This document shows, one piece after another, positions 9,003 through 18,765 of a stretch of DNA of 64,000 bases (positions are counted from its first letter, which is position 1; every line of letters begins with the position of its first letter). The position numbers and the translations under genes were made by a program. Location of the stretch: the NCBI GenBank assembly GCA_963813485.1, contig CAWEZE010000011.1:62001-126000 (forward strand). Direction: 5' to 3'. Below the pieces are notes generated by a model that was not told the DNA's origin, did no database searches, and saw only the letters and a list, made by a program, of their open reading frames with translations. Origin of the DNA: DASQUK01 sp963813485. Its GTDB lineage: Bacteria > Actinomycetota > Acidimicrobiia > Acidimicrobiales > VFJN01.

Positions 9003-10385
9003 CTAGCTCCCCTGGGCGGCTGGTTCGCCGGTGCCCGCAGACGACGGCGGGGGCGTCGCCGCGACCTCGTCCACCCCGTTGCGCGGCTCGCGGCCGGCTT
9101 CCGCACCCGGCGAGTGCTCGCCGAGGTCGACCGCGGGCCCTGGGGCCTCGGCGTGTCCGGCTGCGAGGGGATCGGCGTCGTCCTTCTCGCCGACCGCCTC
9201 GGCCTGTCGGGCTTCCACGACGCTGGGGAGTTCCTCGCCTGGCTGACGCTCCTCTTCGGGTTCCTCGCCGGCTTCGCTCTCCTCGTCGGGCTCGCGCTCC
9301 TCGGCGGGTTCGCCCTCCTCGCCAGCCGTGGCATCGTCGGGTGTGTCCGGGGTGCTCGACGTGGCGGCGGTCATCGGCTGATCATCGTCGGAGCTCGGCT
9401 CGGCGGCGGACTCACCGTCACCGTCACCGTCACCGCCACCGGCGCCGTTGCCGACCGCCACGAATGCCTGGCGGGCGGCCTCCAGCGCCCGCTCGAGCTC
9501 GCCCGGCACAAGGGCCGGTGGGTGGAAGGGGCGGCGCCGACGCCTGTGCCCCAGTGCCAGTGGCACCACCCGCTCCACGTCGGCCTCGGTGGTGATCGAG
9601 CGTCCCTCCCACCCGGCGAAGGCGGCCGCCGCCCGGCACAGCACGAGATCGCCGCGCAGGCCCTCGGCGCCCAGGCCGGCGGCGAGGTGGCAGCCGAAGT
9701 CCACCACCGACGTGGGCAGGTCGGCCGGCATGGCAGCCGCGAGGCGGGCCCGCAGCACGATGTCGCCTTCGTGGCCGTCGACGAGGCCACCCGAATCGTG
9801 GGTCAACCGCCTGCGTACGACCTCGGCGCGCATTGCCGGGTCGGCGGGCGTCGTGACGTCCACGGCCAACCCGAACCTGTCGAGGAGCTGCGGGCGCAAC
9901 TCGCCGGCATCGGGGTCCATCGACGCCACGAGCACGAACCGGGCGGGATGCTCGTGCCAGATGCCGCGGCGCTCCACCCGGTTGACACCCGAGGTCGCCA
10001 CGTCGAGCAGCACCTCGACAAGATGTTCCGAAAGCAGGTTTACGGCCGAGAGATGGAGCACCCCTCCGTGCGCCGCCGCCACCAGGCCGGCGCGGAACTG
10101 CGTCTCGCGGTCGCTCGCCCCCGAGGCGGTGTCGAGCGAGCCGAGCACGCGGTCCTCGGCGACGCCGAACGACACGTCGACGAACCGGGCCGACCCCGGC
10201 AGCAGGCCGGCAAGCCCGCGTGCCAGCGTCGAGCGGGCCGATCCCTTGTCGCCTCGTAGCAGCACACCACCGATCGCCGGATCGATGGCCGCCAGCAGCA
10301 GCGCCAGCTGCGCGTCGGGTTGGCCCATCACCGCGCAGAAGGGGAATCGCCGCGGCGGATCCGCTCGCCGTGCGTCGCCGATCAT
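9003..10385 (-). CDS. magnesium/cobalt-chelatase ChlI/BchD-like AAA protein with acidic tail but no VWA domain
   Basis: 460 residues. The AAA module (~15-300) begins FPFCAVMGQPDAQLALLLAA and has the ChlI-type Walker A GDKGSARST, a GGVLHLSAVNLL segment and the sensor region ERRGIWHEHPARFVLVASMD. After residue ~300 the protein turns into a Glu/Asp/Pro/Ala-rich tail. That is the linker which in BchD/ChlD and actinobacterial cobaltochelatase-associated proteins joins AAA to a C-terminal VWA domain. Here the gene stops with no VWA or MIDAS motif. It lies just downstream of cobQ and beside cobO, so metal insertion into a corrinoid is the likely setting. It may be a naturally short form or a gene cut at its 3' end. 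Confidence 0.8.
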   Translation of the reverse strand: MIGDARRADPPRRFPFCAVMGQPDAQLALLLAAIDPAIGGVLLRGDKGSARSTLARGLAGLLPGSARFVDVSFGVAEDRVLGSLDTASGASDRETQFRAGLVAAAHGGVLHLSAVNLLSEHLVEVLLDVATSGVNRVERRGIWHEHPARFVLVASMDPDAGELRPQLLDRFGLAVDVTTPADPAMRAEVVRRRLTHDSGGLVDGHEGDIVLRARLAAAMPADLPTSVVDFGCHLAAGLGAEGLRGDLVLCRAAAAFAGWEGRSITTEADVERVVPLALGHRRRRRPFHPPALVPGELERALEAARQAFVAVGNGAGGGDGDGDGESAAEPSSDDDQPMTAATSSTPDTPDDATAGEEGEPAEEREPDEESEAGEEPEEERQPGEELPSVVEARQAEAVGEKDDADPLAAGHAEAPGPAVDLGEHSPGAEAGREPRNGVDEVAATPPPSSAGTGEPAAQGS

Positions 10386-10445
10386 GACCGCAGCTCCTCC
10401 CAGCCTGCCTGCTCGCTTACTTAGCAGGTAGGAGGGGTGTCGTGC

Positions 10446-11963
10446 TCAGAGAAGTGGGGTTCCTGCCTCCTCGATGAGGCCACCGAGGCGATCGAGGTCG
10501 ACATGCGTCTCGATGGCGGCAGCGATGCGATCGAACCGTTCGAACCGGGCCTCCGCGAACCGCGCCTCGCCGGGCCGCCACTGCTTGCCCGACCGATCGG
10601 CCGCCCAGCGCAGCGCCGCGGCCCGGAAGCCGTCGTCCTCCAGCAGTCCGTGCAGCGTCGTGCCGCACACGCCACCGGCGTGCCAGCCGAGCACCTCGCC
10701 GCCGTCCGCCACCAGCCAGGCGACCGCGCCGCCGAGCGGTCCCACGCGCCCATGGTGGATCCGGTAGCCGGAGACCCGCTGCCCGGCACCCGGGCCCGCC
10801 ACCGCCAGCCCGGTGGGCCGGTCCAGCACCTTGTCGCCATCGAAACGTGTCGCGAGCGGCAGCCAGCCCAGACCCATGTCGGTGCCGGCGGGACCTTCGA
10901 CGCCGCCGGGGTCGTCGATCCTGCCGCCCAGCATCTGCGCACCGGCACACACCGCCACGACCGTGGTGCTGCCACCTGCAGCGCGCTTCACGGCGTCGGC
11001 CAGTCCCGTCGAGCGGAACCAGGCCAGGTCGCCGCGAGTGTCCTTCGACCCCGGCAGCACCACCACGTCGGGGCGGCCCAGGTCGGCCGGCGACCGCACC
11101 CAGCGGACCGCTACGTGGGGCTCCAGCCGCAAGGGATCGAGGTCGCCCGCGTTCGACAGGCGCGGCCACCGGATCGCAGCGACGTCGAGCACGTCGACGC
11201 CGACGACCGCTCCGGGCGGCGGATCGGCCGCCGCGAACCGGTCGAGGGTGAGCGAGTCCTCGGCGTCGAGGTCGGCGCCGGGGACGTGGGGGATCACGCC
11301 GAGGGTCGGAACGCCGCAGCGCCGTTCGAGCTCGGCGCAGGCGTCACCGAGGAGGGCGGGGTCGCCGCGCAGCCGGTTGATGACGAAGCCGCGCACCAGT
11401 TTCCGCAGGTGCGCGGGCAGCAGCTCGACCGTGCCATAGAGCGCCGCGAACACGCCGCCCCGGTCGATGTCGCCGACGACGATGGCCGGCAGGCCGGCGG
11501 CGTCGGCCAAGGGCAGGTTGACGATGTCTCGGTCGAGCAGGTTGATCTCGGCCGGGCTGCCGGCTCCCTCGCAGATCACGACGTCGTAGCGGGATCGCAG
11601 GTCGGAGAGCGCCTCGAGCACCACCGGCAGGAGGTCGCGCTTGGAGGCGTGATAGTCGCGTGCGGACTGCACGCCGACCGGCCGGCCCATGACGATCACC
11701 TGGCTGGCGCGCTCGCCGGTGGGCTTCAGCAGGACGGGGTTCATGGCGGCTTCGGGCTCCACACCGGCGGCCAGCGCCTGCACCCACTGGGCGTGCCCGA
11801 TCTCGGAGCCGCTGGCCGTCACGGCGGCGTTGAGCGCCATGTTCTGCGCTTTGAAGGGCGCGACCTTCACGCCGCGGGAGGCAAGCAATCGGCACAACCC
11901 GGCCACCACGAACGACTTGCCCACGTCGCTGCCGGTCCCGCACACCAGCAATCCGCCCCTCAC
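10446..11963 (-). CDS. cobQ: cobyric acid synthase CobQ
   Basis: 505 residues from a GTG at 11963, normal for CobQ. The N-terminal dethiobiotin-synthetase-like domain has a P-loop GTGSDVGKS and the family signature FKAQNMALNA. Further motifs are EGAGSPAEINL and VGDIDRGGVFA. The C-terminal class I glutamine amidotransferase-like domain has the catalytic Cys in VAVCAGAQMLG and the late His in GTTLHGLL. CobQ amidates four side chains of adenosylcobyrinate a,c-diamide using glutamine and ATP. It is transcribed divergently from cobO with 29 bp between starts, so the two share a promoter region. No cobalamin riboswitch is recognisable there. Confidence 0.95.
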   Translation of the reverse strand: MRGGLLVCGTGSDVGKSFVVAGLCRLLASRGVKVAPFKAQNMALNAAVTASGSEIGHAQWVQALAAGVEPEAAMNPVLLKPTGERASQVIVMGRPVGVQSARDYHASKRDLLPVVLEALSDLRSRYDVVICEGAGSPAEINLLDRDIVNLPLADAAGLPAIVVGDIDRGGVFAALYGTVELLPAHLRKLVRGFVINRLRGDPALLGDACAELERRCGVPTLGVIPHVPGADLDAEDSLTLDRFAAADPPPGAVVGVDVLDVAAIRWPRLSNAGDLDPLRLEPHVAVRWVRSPADLGRPDVVVLPGSKDTRGDLAWFRSTGLADAVKRAAGGSTTVVAVCAGAQMLGGRIDDPGGVEGPAGTDMGLGWLPLATRFDGDKVLDRPTGLAVAGPGAGQRVSGYRIHHGRVGPLGGAVAWLVADGGEVLGWHAGGVCGTTLHGLLEDDGFRAAALRWAADRSGKQWRPGEARFAEARFERFDRIAAAIETHVDLDRLGGLIEEAGTPLL

Positions 11964-11979
11964 GTCCGAATCGTCCCCC

Positions 11980-11985
11980 TAGTCT
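11980..11985 (+). promoter_or_regulatory. leaderless -10 box for cobO
   Basis: TAGTCT lies 7 nt before the ATG of cobO with no Shine-Dalgarno between. The TAnnnT plus 6-8 nt spacing fits a leaderless transcript whose first base is the start codon. Confidence 0.5.
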
Positions 11986-11992
11986 CCGCCCC

Positions 11993-12517
11993 ATGGTCCG
12001 TGCGCAGTCGATCGTCCTCGTCAACACCGGTCACGGGAAGGGGAAGTCCTCTGCCGCCTTCGGCGTGATGGTCCGGGGCTGGGCCCGGGGTTGGCGGGTC
12101 GGCGTGGTGCAGTTCGTCAAGGGCGGCAAGTGGAAGACCGGCGAGCGGAAGCTCGCGGACCAGCTCGGCATCGAGTGGCACACGCTGGGTGACGGCTTCA
12201 CGTGGGAGTCGACCGACCTCGAGCGCACCGCCGAGCTGGGCCGCGAGGCGTGGAAGGTGGCGGCCGACATGCTGACGTCGGGTGACTACGACCTGCTCAT
12301 CCTCGACGAGGTCACGTATCCGATGACGTTCGGCTGGGTCGACGCGTCTGAGGTTGCCGAGACGGTCCGGAGCCGGGCACCCCGCACCAGCGTGGTGGCC
12401 ACGGGACGGGATGCTCCCGAAGAGCTGGTCGCGGTGGCCGACACCGTGACCGAGATGCGCAAGGTGAAGCACGCCTACGACGCAGGGATCTCTGCCCTCA
12501 AGGGCATCGAGTTCTGA
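11993..12517 (+). CDS. cobO: corrinoid (cob(I)alamin) adenosyltransferase, CobO/BtuR type
   Basis: 174 residues. The N-terminal P-loop is the BtuR/CobO form NTGHGKGKSSAAFG, where ATP binds in reverse orientation. It is followed by VVQFVKGGKWKTGE, DLLILDEVTYP (Walker B region) and VVATGRDAPEELVAVAD, all family signatures. It transfers adenosyl from ATP to reduced cobalt in corrinoids during adenosylcobalamin formation. It is divergent from cobQ. The C-terminus reads VKHAYDAGISALKGIEF, the normal end, so the gene is complete. Confidence 0.95.
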   Translation: MVRAQSIVLVNTGHGKGKSSAAFGVMVRGWARGWRVGVVQFVKGGKWKTGERKLADQLGIEWHTLGDGFTWESTDLERTAELGREAWKVAADMLTSGDYDLLILDEVTYPMTFGWVDASEVAETVRSRAPRTSVVATGRDAPEELVAVADTVTEMRKVKHAYDAGISALKGIEF

Positions 12518-12541
12518 AGCACAACGAACGGGCTGCCCCCG

Positions 12542-12988
12542 TCACGTGCGGCCCGAGGAGAGGTAGTCGTGCAGCGTCCCGGCTTCGGTCTCGAGCTCGC
12601 CGATGCGGGACTTGACCACGTCGCCGATGCTCACGATGCCGCTGAGACCATCGTCGTCGACCACGGGCACGTGGCGGATGCGGCGGTCGGTCATGATCCG
12701 CATGAGGTCGTTGACCGATGCACGCGACCCGCACGTCGCCACCTCCCTCGTCATGAGGTCGGACACCCGCCGCTCCAGGATCGACGTGTGACCGATCGTC
12801 TCCTCGGCGAGCGCCCGCACGACGTCGCGCTCCGACAGGATGCCGACGATGCGCGACTCGTCGTCCACCACGACCAGCGCCCCGACGTTGTGCTCCCGAA
12901 GCAGCGCCACGGCCTCGGCGACCGAGGCGTCGGGACCGATCGTGGCCACCTCGTGACCCTTGCCGTAGAGGATGTGCTCGATCAGCAC
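12542..12988 (-). CDS. tandem CBS-domain protein
   Basis: The start GTG at 12988 was chosen because AAGGAGG lies 6-7 nt upstream. The frame is open much further upstream, but only as antisense to the aminotransferase gene. 148 residues comprise two CBS motifs: about 10-70 (REHNVGALVVVDDESRIVGI then LSERDVVRAL) and 75-135 (MTDRRIRHVPVVDDDGLSGI then VSIGDVVKSRI). The protein is stand-alone, of the type that binds adenine nucleotides and regulates partners; no partner is evident. It converges with cobO, 24 bp apart. Confidence 0.9.
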   Translation of the reverse strand: MLIEHILYGKGHEVATIGPDASVAEAVALLREHNVGALVVVDDESRIVGILSERDVVRALAEETIGHTSILERRVSDLMTREVATCGSRASVNDLMRIMTDRRIRHVPVVDDDGLSGIVSIGDVVKSRIGELETEAGTLHDYLSSGRT

Positions 12989-13060
12989 GGGACCACCTCC
13001 TTGCCTCGGCCCAACTTTTCCACACCCACCGCGCGTTGTCGCCCACAGGATGATGTCGAT

Positions 13061-14296
13061 ATGGCCGCTGATATGCCGACCGTTGCCATCGACGTCGACC
13101 GGGCCCGAGCCGACACGCCGGGATGCGAGCTGGTCGTCCACCTGAACCACGCGGGCACCTCCCTGGCGCCTCGCCCCGTGCTCGACGCCCAGGTCGAGTG
13201 GTTGCAGGCCGAGGCTTTGACGGGTGGCTACGAGCTGGCCGCCGACCGCCAGGCCGACCGGCAAGCCACCTACGACGAGGTTGCGGCCCTCGTCGGTGCC
13301 CACCGCGACGAGATCGCCCTGGTGGAGAACGCCACGTTCGCCTGGCACCAGGCGTTCTGGTCGCTGCCGCTGCGGCGCGGCGACCGGATCCTCACGTGCA
13401 CCGTGGAGTACGCCTCGAGCTACCTCAGCTACCTGCAGGCGGAACGGCGGCGGGGCGTGTCCATCGAGGTCATCCCCGACGACGAGGACGGCCAGCTGTC
13501 GCTCCCCGCGCTGGCCGACCTGCTCGACGACGGGCGGGCGCCGGTGGGATTGGTGGCGGTGACCCAGGCGCCCAGCAACGGTGGTTTGGTCAATCCCGTG
13601 GCCGGGGTGGGTGCGCTGTGCCGCGAGGCCGGGGTTCCGTTCCTGCTCGACGCCTGCCAGTCCATCGGCCAGATGCCGGTCGATGTCGACGAGATCGGCT
13701 GCGACTTGCTGTCGGCCACGGGCCGCAAGTTCCTGCGGGCGCCTCGCGGCACCGGCTTCCTGTACGTCCGCCGGTCGCTGCTGGAGCGGCTCGATCGGAT
13801 GGGGGCCGAGCCGGCGTTCCTCGACCTGCTGGGCGCCGACTGGATCGCCCCCCATGGCTACGAGCTGCGCCCGGACGCCCGGCGCTTCGAGAACTGGGAG
13901 TCCAACCTGGCCGCCGTCGCCGGCCTGCGTGCCGCGGTCACCTACGCCCGGTCGTGGGGGCTCGGTGCCATAGCCGAACGCGTCGGGGCGATGGCCGAGG
14001 CACTCCGAAGTCGCGTGGCCGAGGTACCCGGCGTCCGGGTGCACGACCTCGGCCGCCACCGCAGCGGGATCGTGACCTTCACCGTGGACGGCGTCGCCGC
14101 CGCCGACGTGCAGGCTCGGCTGCGAGGCCAGGGCATCAACGTGTCCGTCTCGGAACCGTCGTCGACCCGTCTGGACGCCGAGCGCCGGCGGCTGCCGTCG
14201 CTCGTGCGTGCGTCGGTCCACTACGTCACCACGGACGCCGAGCTCGACCGGCTCACGGGTGCCGTCGGGGACATGGTCGCCAGGGCACGGCCGTGA
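13061..14296 (+). CDS. PLP-dependent class V aminotransferase/desulfurase-like enzyme
   Basis: About 411 residues from ATG 13061; ATG 13073 is also possible. Early LNHAGTSLAPRPV and NATFAWHQAFWSLPL segments, FLLDACQSIGQMPVD with the PLP-contacting Asp, and SATGRKFLRAPRGTGFLYV with the Schiff-base Lys define the fold-type I class V family. Similar sequences include EgtE-like C-S lyases and isopenicillin-N-epimerase-like proteins. The substrate cannot be assigned, and no ergothioneine genes are nearby. The adjacent CBS gene is divergent. The length and all core motifs are complete. Confidence 0.85.
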   Translation: MAADMPTVAIDVDRARADTPGCELVVHLNHAGTSLAPRPVLDAQVEWLQAEALTGGYELAADRQADRQATYDEVAALVGAHRDEIALVENATFAWHQAFWSLPLRRGDRILTCTVEYASSYLSYLQAERRRGVSIEVIPDDEDGQLSLPALADLLDDGRAPVGLVAVTQAPSNGGLVNPVAGVGALCREAGVPFLLDACQSIGQMPVDVDEIGCDLLSATGRKFLRAPRGTGFLYVRRSLLERLDRMGAEPAFLDLLGADWIAPHGYELRPDARRFENWESNLAAVAGLRAAVTYARSWGLGAIAERVGAMAEALRSRVAEVPGVRVHDLGRHRSGIVTFTVDGVAAADVQARLRGQGINVSVSEPSSTRLDAERRRLPSLVRASVHYVTTDAELDRLTGAVGDMVARARP

Positions 14297-14351
14297 CACC
14301 GGGGTCCGTCCAATGGCGCGACCAACGCCTCGCCCTGACATCCTGCTGGGG

Positions 14352-15032
14352 ATGAAAGACGTCCTCACCGGCACCGGCGAGACCCCGGTGGTCGACGCCG
14401 CCACCGTGGTCCTCGTGCGTGACGGCGAGGGCGGGCTCGAGTGCCTCATGCTGCGCAAGACCAAGGGCCAGGCGTTCGGCGGCCTGTGGGTGTTCCCGGG
14501 TGGCCGGGTCGAGACGGGCGACGGCGACGGATTCGAGGGAGTGCGGCGTGCTGCGGTGCGCGAGGCCCGGGAGGAGACCGGCCTGCTGCTCGATGCCACG
14601 GAGTTGCTGCCGTTCGCGCACTGGTTCCCGCCGCCCGAGGCGCCCCGGCGCTTCGCCACCTGGTTCTTCCTGGCCGCGCTGCCGGCAGGGGCCGCAGAGG
14701 TGATCGTCGACGGCGGCGAGATCGGGGACCACGTCTGGACCACCCCGTCCGCCGCCCTCCAACGCCACCGGGCCGGCGAGATCAAGATGGTCCCGCCCAC
14801 CTGGGTCACGCTCCACCGTCTCGTCGACCTGCCCGACACGGTGGCCGCCCTGGCCGACGCCGGCGGGCGCGACCTCGAACGGTTCAGCACCCACATGGTC
14901 GACGACGACGGCGTCCTCGTGGCGGTGTGGGCCCCGGACGCCGCCTACGGGTCGGGCGACCTCACGGCCGCCGGGCCCCGCCACCGCCTGGTCATGGACC
15001 CCGCCGGCTGGCGCTACCAGCGCTCGGACTGA
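14352..15032 (+). CDS. Nudix hydrolase
   Basis: 226 residues from ATG 14352; an in-frame ATG at 14313 gives a longer alternative. The Nudix box lies at about residues 50-80 (GGRVETGDGD then AAVREAREETGLLL). The spacing between the first Gly and the REAREE helix is a few residues longer than the classic GX5E pattern, as in NUDT7/8/19-type acyl-CoA or nucleotide diphosphatases. An early LMLRKTKGQAFGGLWVFPG matches that group. It would hydrolyse a nucleoside-diphosphate-linked substrate, perhaps CoA or an NDP derivative. It follows the aminotransferase by 55 bp on the same strand. Confidence 0.88.
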   Translation: MKDVLTGTGETPVVDAATVVLVRDGEGGLECLMLRKTKGQAFGGLWVFPGGRVETGDGDGFEGVRRAAVREAREETGLLLDATELLPFAHWFPPPEAPRRFATWFFLAALPAGAAEVIVDGGEIGDHVWTTPSAALQRHRAGEIKMVPPTWVTLHRLVDLPDTVAALADAGGRDLERFSTHMVDDDGVLVAVWAPDAAYGSGDLTAAGPRHRLVMDPAGWRYQRSD

Positions 15033-15127
15033 TCCGCCGGGCTCCGGCGTCCTCGCTGGCCATGAGGGGGATCCCCTGAACGCCCCTGGGGCGGAATCCG
15101 GCGGATCCGATGCCAGCATGGTGGGCC

Positions 15128-15898
15128 ATGGATGACGACGAGGCGACCACCGACGCGCGCCCGTGGTCCTCCGTAGCGGCCGAGAACGGTGACCGGGCCG
15201 GGGTCGCCGGCGACGATGACGCAGATGCCGAGGCCGATCTCGCCCGCCGGCTGGGGTGGGCCAAGCAGGCGATCCTGGCGGCGGCGTTGGTGTTCCTGGG
15301 GATCGCCATCGGGATGGTCGTCGCCCGCGACCGGCCTCCCGGCGAGGGATCGGTCGACGTCGGTTTCCTCCAGGACATGCTCACGCACCACGACCAGGCT
15401 CTGGGCGTAGCGACGCTGGTGGTCGCGAACGGCGAGGACCCGACCGTGCGCAGCTACGCCCGGGAGGTCCTCGTGTTCCAGGGCTACGAGATCGGCGTCA
15501 TGAGCCAGATGCTCGACGACTGGGGGTACTCGCGCAGCGACCGCTCGGAGCAGGCCATGGCCTGGATGGACATGCCCGTGCCGGTCGAGCAGATGCCCGG
15601 CCTGCTCACCGACGAGCAACTGGACCAGCTGCAGGACGCCAGTGGCGCCGAGCTGGACGCCATGTTCCTCGACCTCATGGCCGACCACCACCGGGGCGGG
15701 CTGCACATGTCCGAGTACGCGTTCGGCAACGCCGGGGATGCGGACGTCCGGGAGCTCGCCGCCCGCATCGCCCGCAACCAGGCTGGCGAGATCAACGAGT
15801 ACCGCGCCCTGGCCGAGCGCAACGGCTACGACATCGACATCGAGTCGGCGAGCGTCCCGGCCGACATCGCCGCCGCGGGCGAGACCGGCGGCGACTGA
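15128..15898 (+). CDS. DUF305 protein, membrane anchored
   Basis: The start ATG at 15128 gives MDDDEATTDARPWS; an ATG at 15110 is an alternative. An acidic cytoplasmic leader is followed by one transmembrane helix (ILAAALVFLGIAIGMVVA, ~45-65) and a DUF305 four-helix domain. Its two characteristic His pairs are visible in VGFLQDMLTHHDQALG and LDLMADHHRGGLHMSE. The repeated HH and Met-rich stretches (EIGVMSQM, AMAWMDMPVPVEQM) fit metal binding, and DUF305 genes often accompany copper genes. The role is unproven. Confidence 0.88.
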   Translation: MDDDEATTDARPWSSVAAENGDRAGVAGDDDADAEADLARRLGWAKQAILAAALVFLGIAIGMVVARDRPPGEGSVDVGFLQDMLTHHDQALGVATLVVANGEDPTVRSYAREVLVFQGYEIGVMSQMLDDWGYSRSDRSEQAMAWMDMPVPVEQMPGLLTDEQLDQLQDASGAELDAMFLDLMADHHRGGLHMSEYAFGNAGDADVRELAARIARNQAGEINEYRALAERNGYDIDIESASVPADIAAAGETGGD

Positions 15899-15928
15899 CC
15901 CTCCTCGTTGGCTGTCACAGGGCTTGCC

Positions 15929-15934
15929 TAGCCT
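15929..15934 (+). promoter_or_regulatory. leaderless -10 box for the UvrD2-like gene
   Basis: TAGCCT is 6 nt before the GTG at 15941, with a TTGGCT -35-like hexamer about 15 nt further upstream. No ribosome-binding site lies between, consistent with leaderless translation. Confidence 0.45.
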
Positions 15935-15940
15935 GGCCGC

Positions 15941-18765
15941 GTGCCCGTGGATCCTCCCGTCGCCCTCGGTCGCGGCGTCGTCGTCAACGCCGGTGATCAC
16001 GTGCCACAGCCGTGGGCGACCACACCGGAGGTCCTCGTCGACGACGACGCGCTCGCCGATCCCGCCGGCGTGGCAGCAGTCCTGCACGAGGCGTGGGCCG
16101 GCCGGCGGCCGGTGGTGGTGAGGTTGGCCGTCGATCCCGTCAGGTTCAGAGACCCACCCGACATCGACGTGGCCGAGCCGTGGCGGCTCGACCCGGGGTT
16201 CGAGCTGTGGCACGACCGGCTCCACTTCCTGGTCTGGGCCAACACCTACGACGCGCGCGACGGCGAGCTGGTGTGGTGGTGGGGGCGCAAGGCGCAACGT
16301 CTGGGAGCCGCCGCGCCCGCGCGACGCGATCGACGACGCGATCGACGGCGCGATCGATGGCGCCGCCGCCGATGTGGTCCTGCCCGACGGCACCGTGGCA
16401 TGGATCGACGGCGGGCCGCGGGGCGACGTCGACACCCTGGCCGTCGGTGGGGTAGCGGTGATTCATGCCGAGTCGATCGACTGGGGACGACTCACGCCGG
16501 TCCCGCCCCGCGACGGCGGTCTCGCCGACGGCCGGCTCGCTTCGGACCAGCTGCAGGCGGTGAACCACGGTGCCGGGCCGGCCCGCGTCATAGCGCCGGC
16601 GGGGTCGGGCAAGACGCGCGTGCTCACCGAACGACTGCGGCACCTCGTCGTCGCCCGCGGCTACGAGCCCGAGGGCGTGGTAGCGGTGGCCTACAACCGC
16701 AAGGCCCGCGACGAGATGGTCGCCCGCACCGCCGGGGTCGGCGCCCGCATCCTCACCCTCAATGCCCTCGGCTACGAGCTCGTGGCCTCTGGGCTCGGCC
16801 GCCGACCCGACGTGCTCGACGTCCGCGACGTCCGCCGACTCCTCGAACCGCTGGTTCCCCGGGGGGCCCGCCGCCTCAACACCGATCCTTTGGCGCCGTA
16901 TCTCGACGCGCTGTCGGCGGTCCGCCTGGGGCTGCGCGACCCGATCGACGTCGAGGACGAACGCGGCGACGTGCCCGGGCTCGCCGACGCCTTCCCGGCC
17001 TACCGTGCCGAGCTACGCCGCCGGGGCGTCGTCGATTTCGACGAGCAGGTGCTGCTGGCCATCGAGCTGCTCCTGGGCGACGGGGCGTTCCGCAGGACCC
17101 AGCAGTCTCGCCACCGACATCTCCTGGTCGACGAGTTCCAGGACCTCACACCGGCGCACGTGCTGCTCATCCGGCTGTTGTCGACCCCGCGCTTCGACGT
17201 GTTCGGCGTCGGCGACGACGACCAGGTCATCTACGGGCACGCCGGGGCGTCGCCACGGTTTCTCACCGAGTTCGGCCGCTACTTTCCCGCCGCCGCCGAG
17301 CACGCCCTCGAGGTCAACTACCGCTGCCCACCCGCGGTGGTCGATGCCGCCGGCCATCTCCTCACCCGCAACCGCGTGCGGGTCACCAAACGGATCCGGG
17401 CCGCGCGCGCGGATCCGGCGGGGGCCGAGGGGGCCACGGCCACCGACGCGTTCCGGGTGCGGCGCCACGTCCCGCAGGCGGGGGCGACCGAGCTGGTCGA
17501 CGTGGTGCGGGCATGGCTGGCCGGCGACGGCGCGGCGCAGCCCCGCGACATCGCGGTGCTGACCCGTGTCGGATCGCTGCTGCTCGCCCCCCATGTGGCG
17601 CTGGTGGAGGCGGGGGTGCCGGTCGCCTCGATCCTGCACCCCGACGTGCTGACCCGCACCGGCCTGCGCGCCGCGCTCGCCTACGTGCGGATCGCGGCCG
17701 GCGCCGACCGCATCGATCCTCGCGACCTGATCGAGGTGTACCGGCGCCCCAGCCGTGGCCTGCCCAACTGGATCGAGCGCTGGCTCGGCCGCTGCGGGTC
17801 CGTCGAGGACGTCCAGCGGGCCGCCGGCCGGATCGATGACGTCAAGGTGGCGGCCAAGGTCGACGGCTTGGCGAGCGACCTGGCCAAGCTGGCCGCCCTG
17901 GCCCACTCCGGTAGCACCCGCAGCATCCTCGAGCACGTACGCGACGCTGTGGGCCTGGGTCAGGCTGTCGACCTGCTCGACGCCACCGGCCTGGCCGGAG
18001 AATCCCATCGCGACGACCTCGAGGCCCTGCTGCAGGTCGCCGACCTCCATCCCGATCCCGGCGGGTTCGAGCCGTGGCTGCGGTCCGCGCTCACCCGGCC
18101 CCGCGACGACGACGGCGTCGCGCTCTCGACCATCCACCGGGTCAAGGGCAGGGAGTGGCCGCGGGTCGTGGTCTTCGGCGCGACCGACGGGATCATGCCG
18201 CATCGGCTCTCGCACGGCCGGTCAGCGCTCGAGGAAGAGCGTCGCGTGTTCCACGTCGCCATCACCCGGGCGATCGACCAGGTGGCGGTGCTGGCCGACG
18301 CGTCTCGCCCGTCACCGTTCCTGGGCGAGCTCGACCGCGACGCCACGCCGGCCGAGGTGAAGGCCGAGCTGATGCCAGGGCCCGAGCGGCCCGGCGGCGC
18401 AGCCGCCAAGAGCCGACGACACGGCGTCGAAGCCGAGCCGCCCGGCCCACGCGGCGCGGGAGGACGTGCCCGCGCCCCAGGCCGTCCCCTCCGATCCCGA
18501 GGTAATACGCCTCGAGGCGGCGCTGCGCGAGTGGCGGCGCGAACGGAGCCTGGCCGACGGTGTGCCGGCATTCGTCGTGATCCACGACCGCCACCTGGTG
18601 GCCATCGCCGAGCGCCGGCCCACGGATCGGGTGGCGTTGGCCGCGTGTCCCGGCATCGGGCCGGCGAAGCTCGCGGCCTACGGCGACGAGCTGGTGTCGC
18701 TGGTCCGGGGTCTGGGAGGCGAGCCGAGCGCGCCCGGCCAGAGCGATAGCTCCAGCGACAGCTGA
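15941..18765 (+). CDS. uvrD2: UvrD2-like superfamily 1 DNA helicase with C-terminal HRDC domain (two apparent frameshifts)
   Basis: The GTG at 15941 opens an N-terminal region of about 190 residues (WWWGRKAQRLG end) that I do not recognise. It is followed by SF1 motifs: Walker A APAGSGKTRVLTERL, motif II HLLVDEFQDLTPAHVLLIRL, motif III GDDDQVIYGHAG, motif IV EVNYRCPPAVV, motif V ALSTIHRVKGREWPRVV and motif VI VFHVAITRAID. After a linker, the last ~90 residues (18466-18765) form an HRDC domain (RRPTDRVALAACPGIGPAKL). This HRDC tail is typical of actinobacterial UvrD2, a 3'-5' helicase in DNA repair. Frame changes at about 16315 and 18410 split the gene into three readings. All conserved blocks are present, so they are likelier sequence errors than decay. 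Confidence 0.85.

Noticed and set aside
8793..10259. Long + strand open frame (488 codons) opposite the chelatase-like gene
   Set aside because: It is the mirror frame of a high-GC gene, has no motif or start signal, and the minus strand encodes clear ChlI-type motifs.
11964..11992. Possible cobalamin riboswitch between cobQ and cobO
   Set aside because: Only 29 bp separate the starts, with no B12-box-like sequence; too short for a riboswitch.
12989..14896. Very long minus-strand frame upstream of the CBS gene
   Set aside because: It is antisense to the aminotransferase and Nudix genes; the CBS protein has its own start with a ribosome-binding site at 12988.
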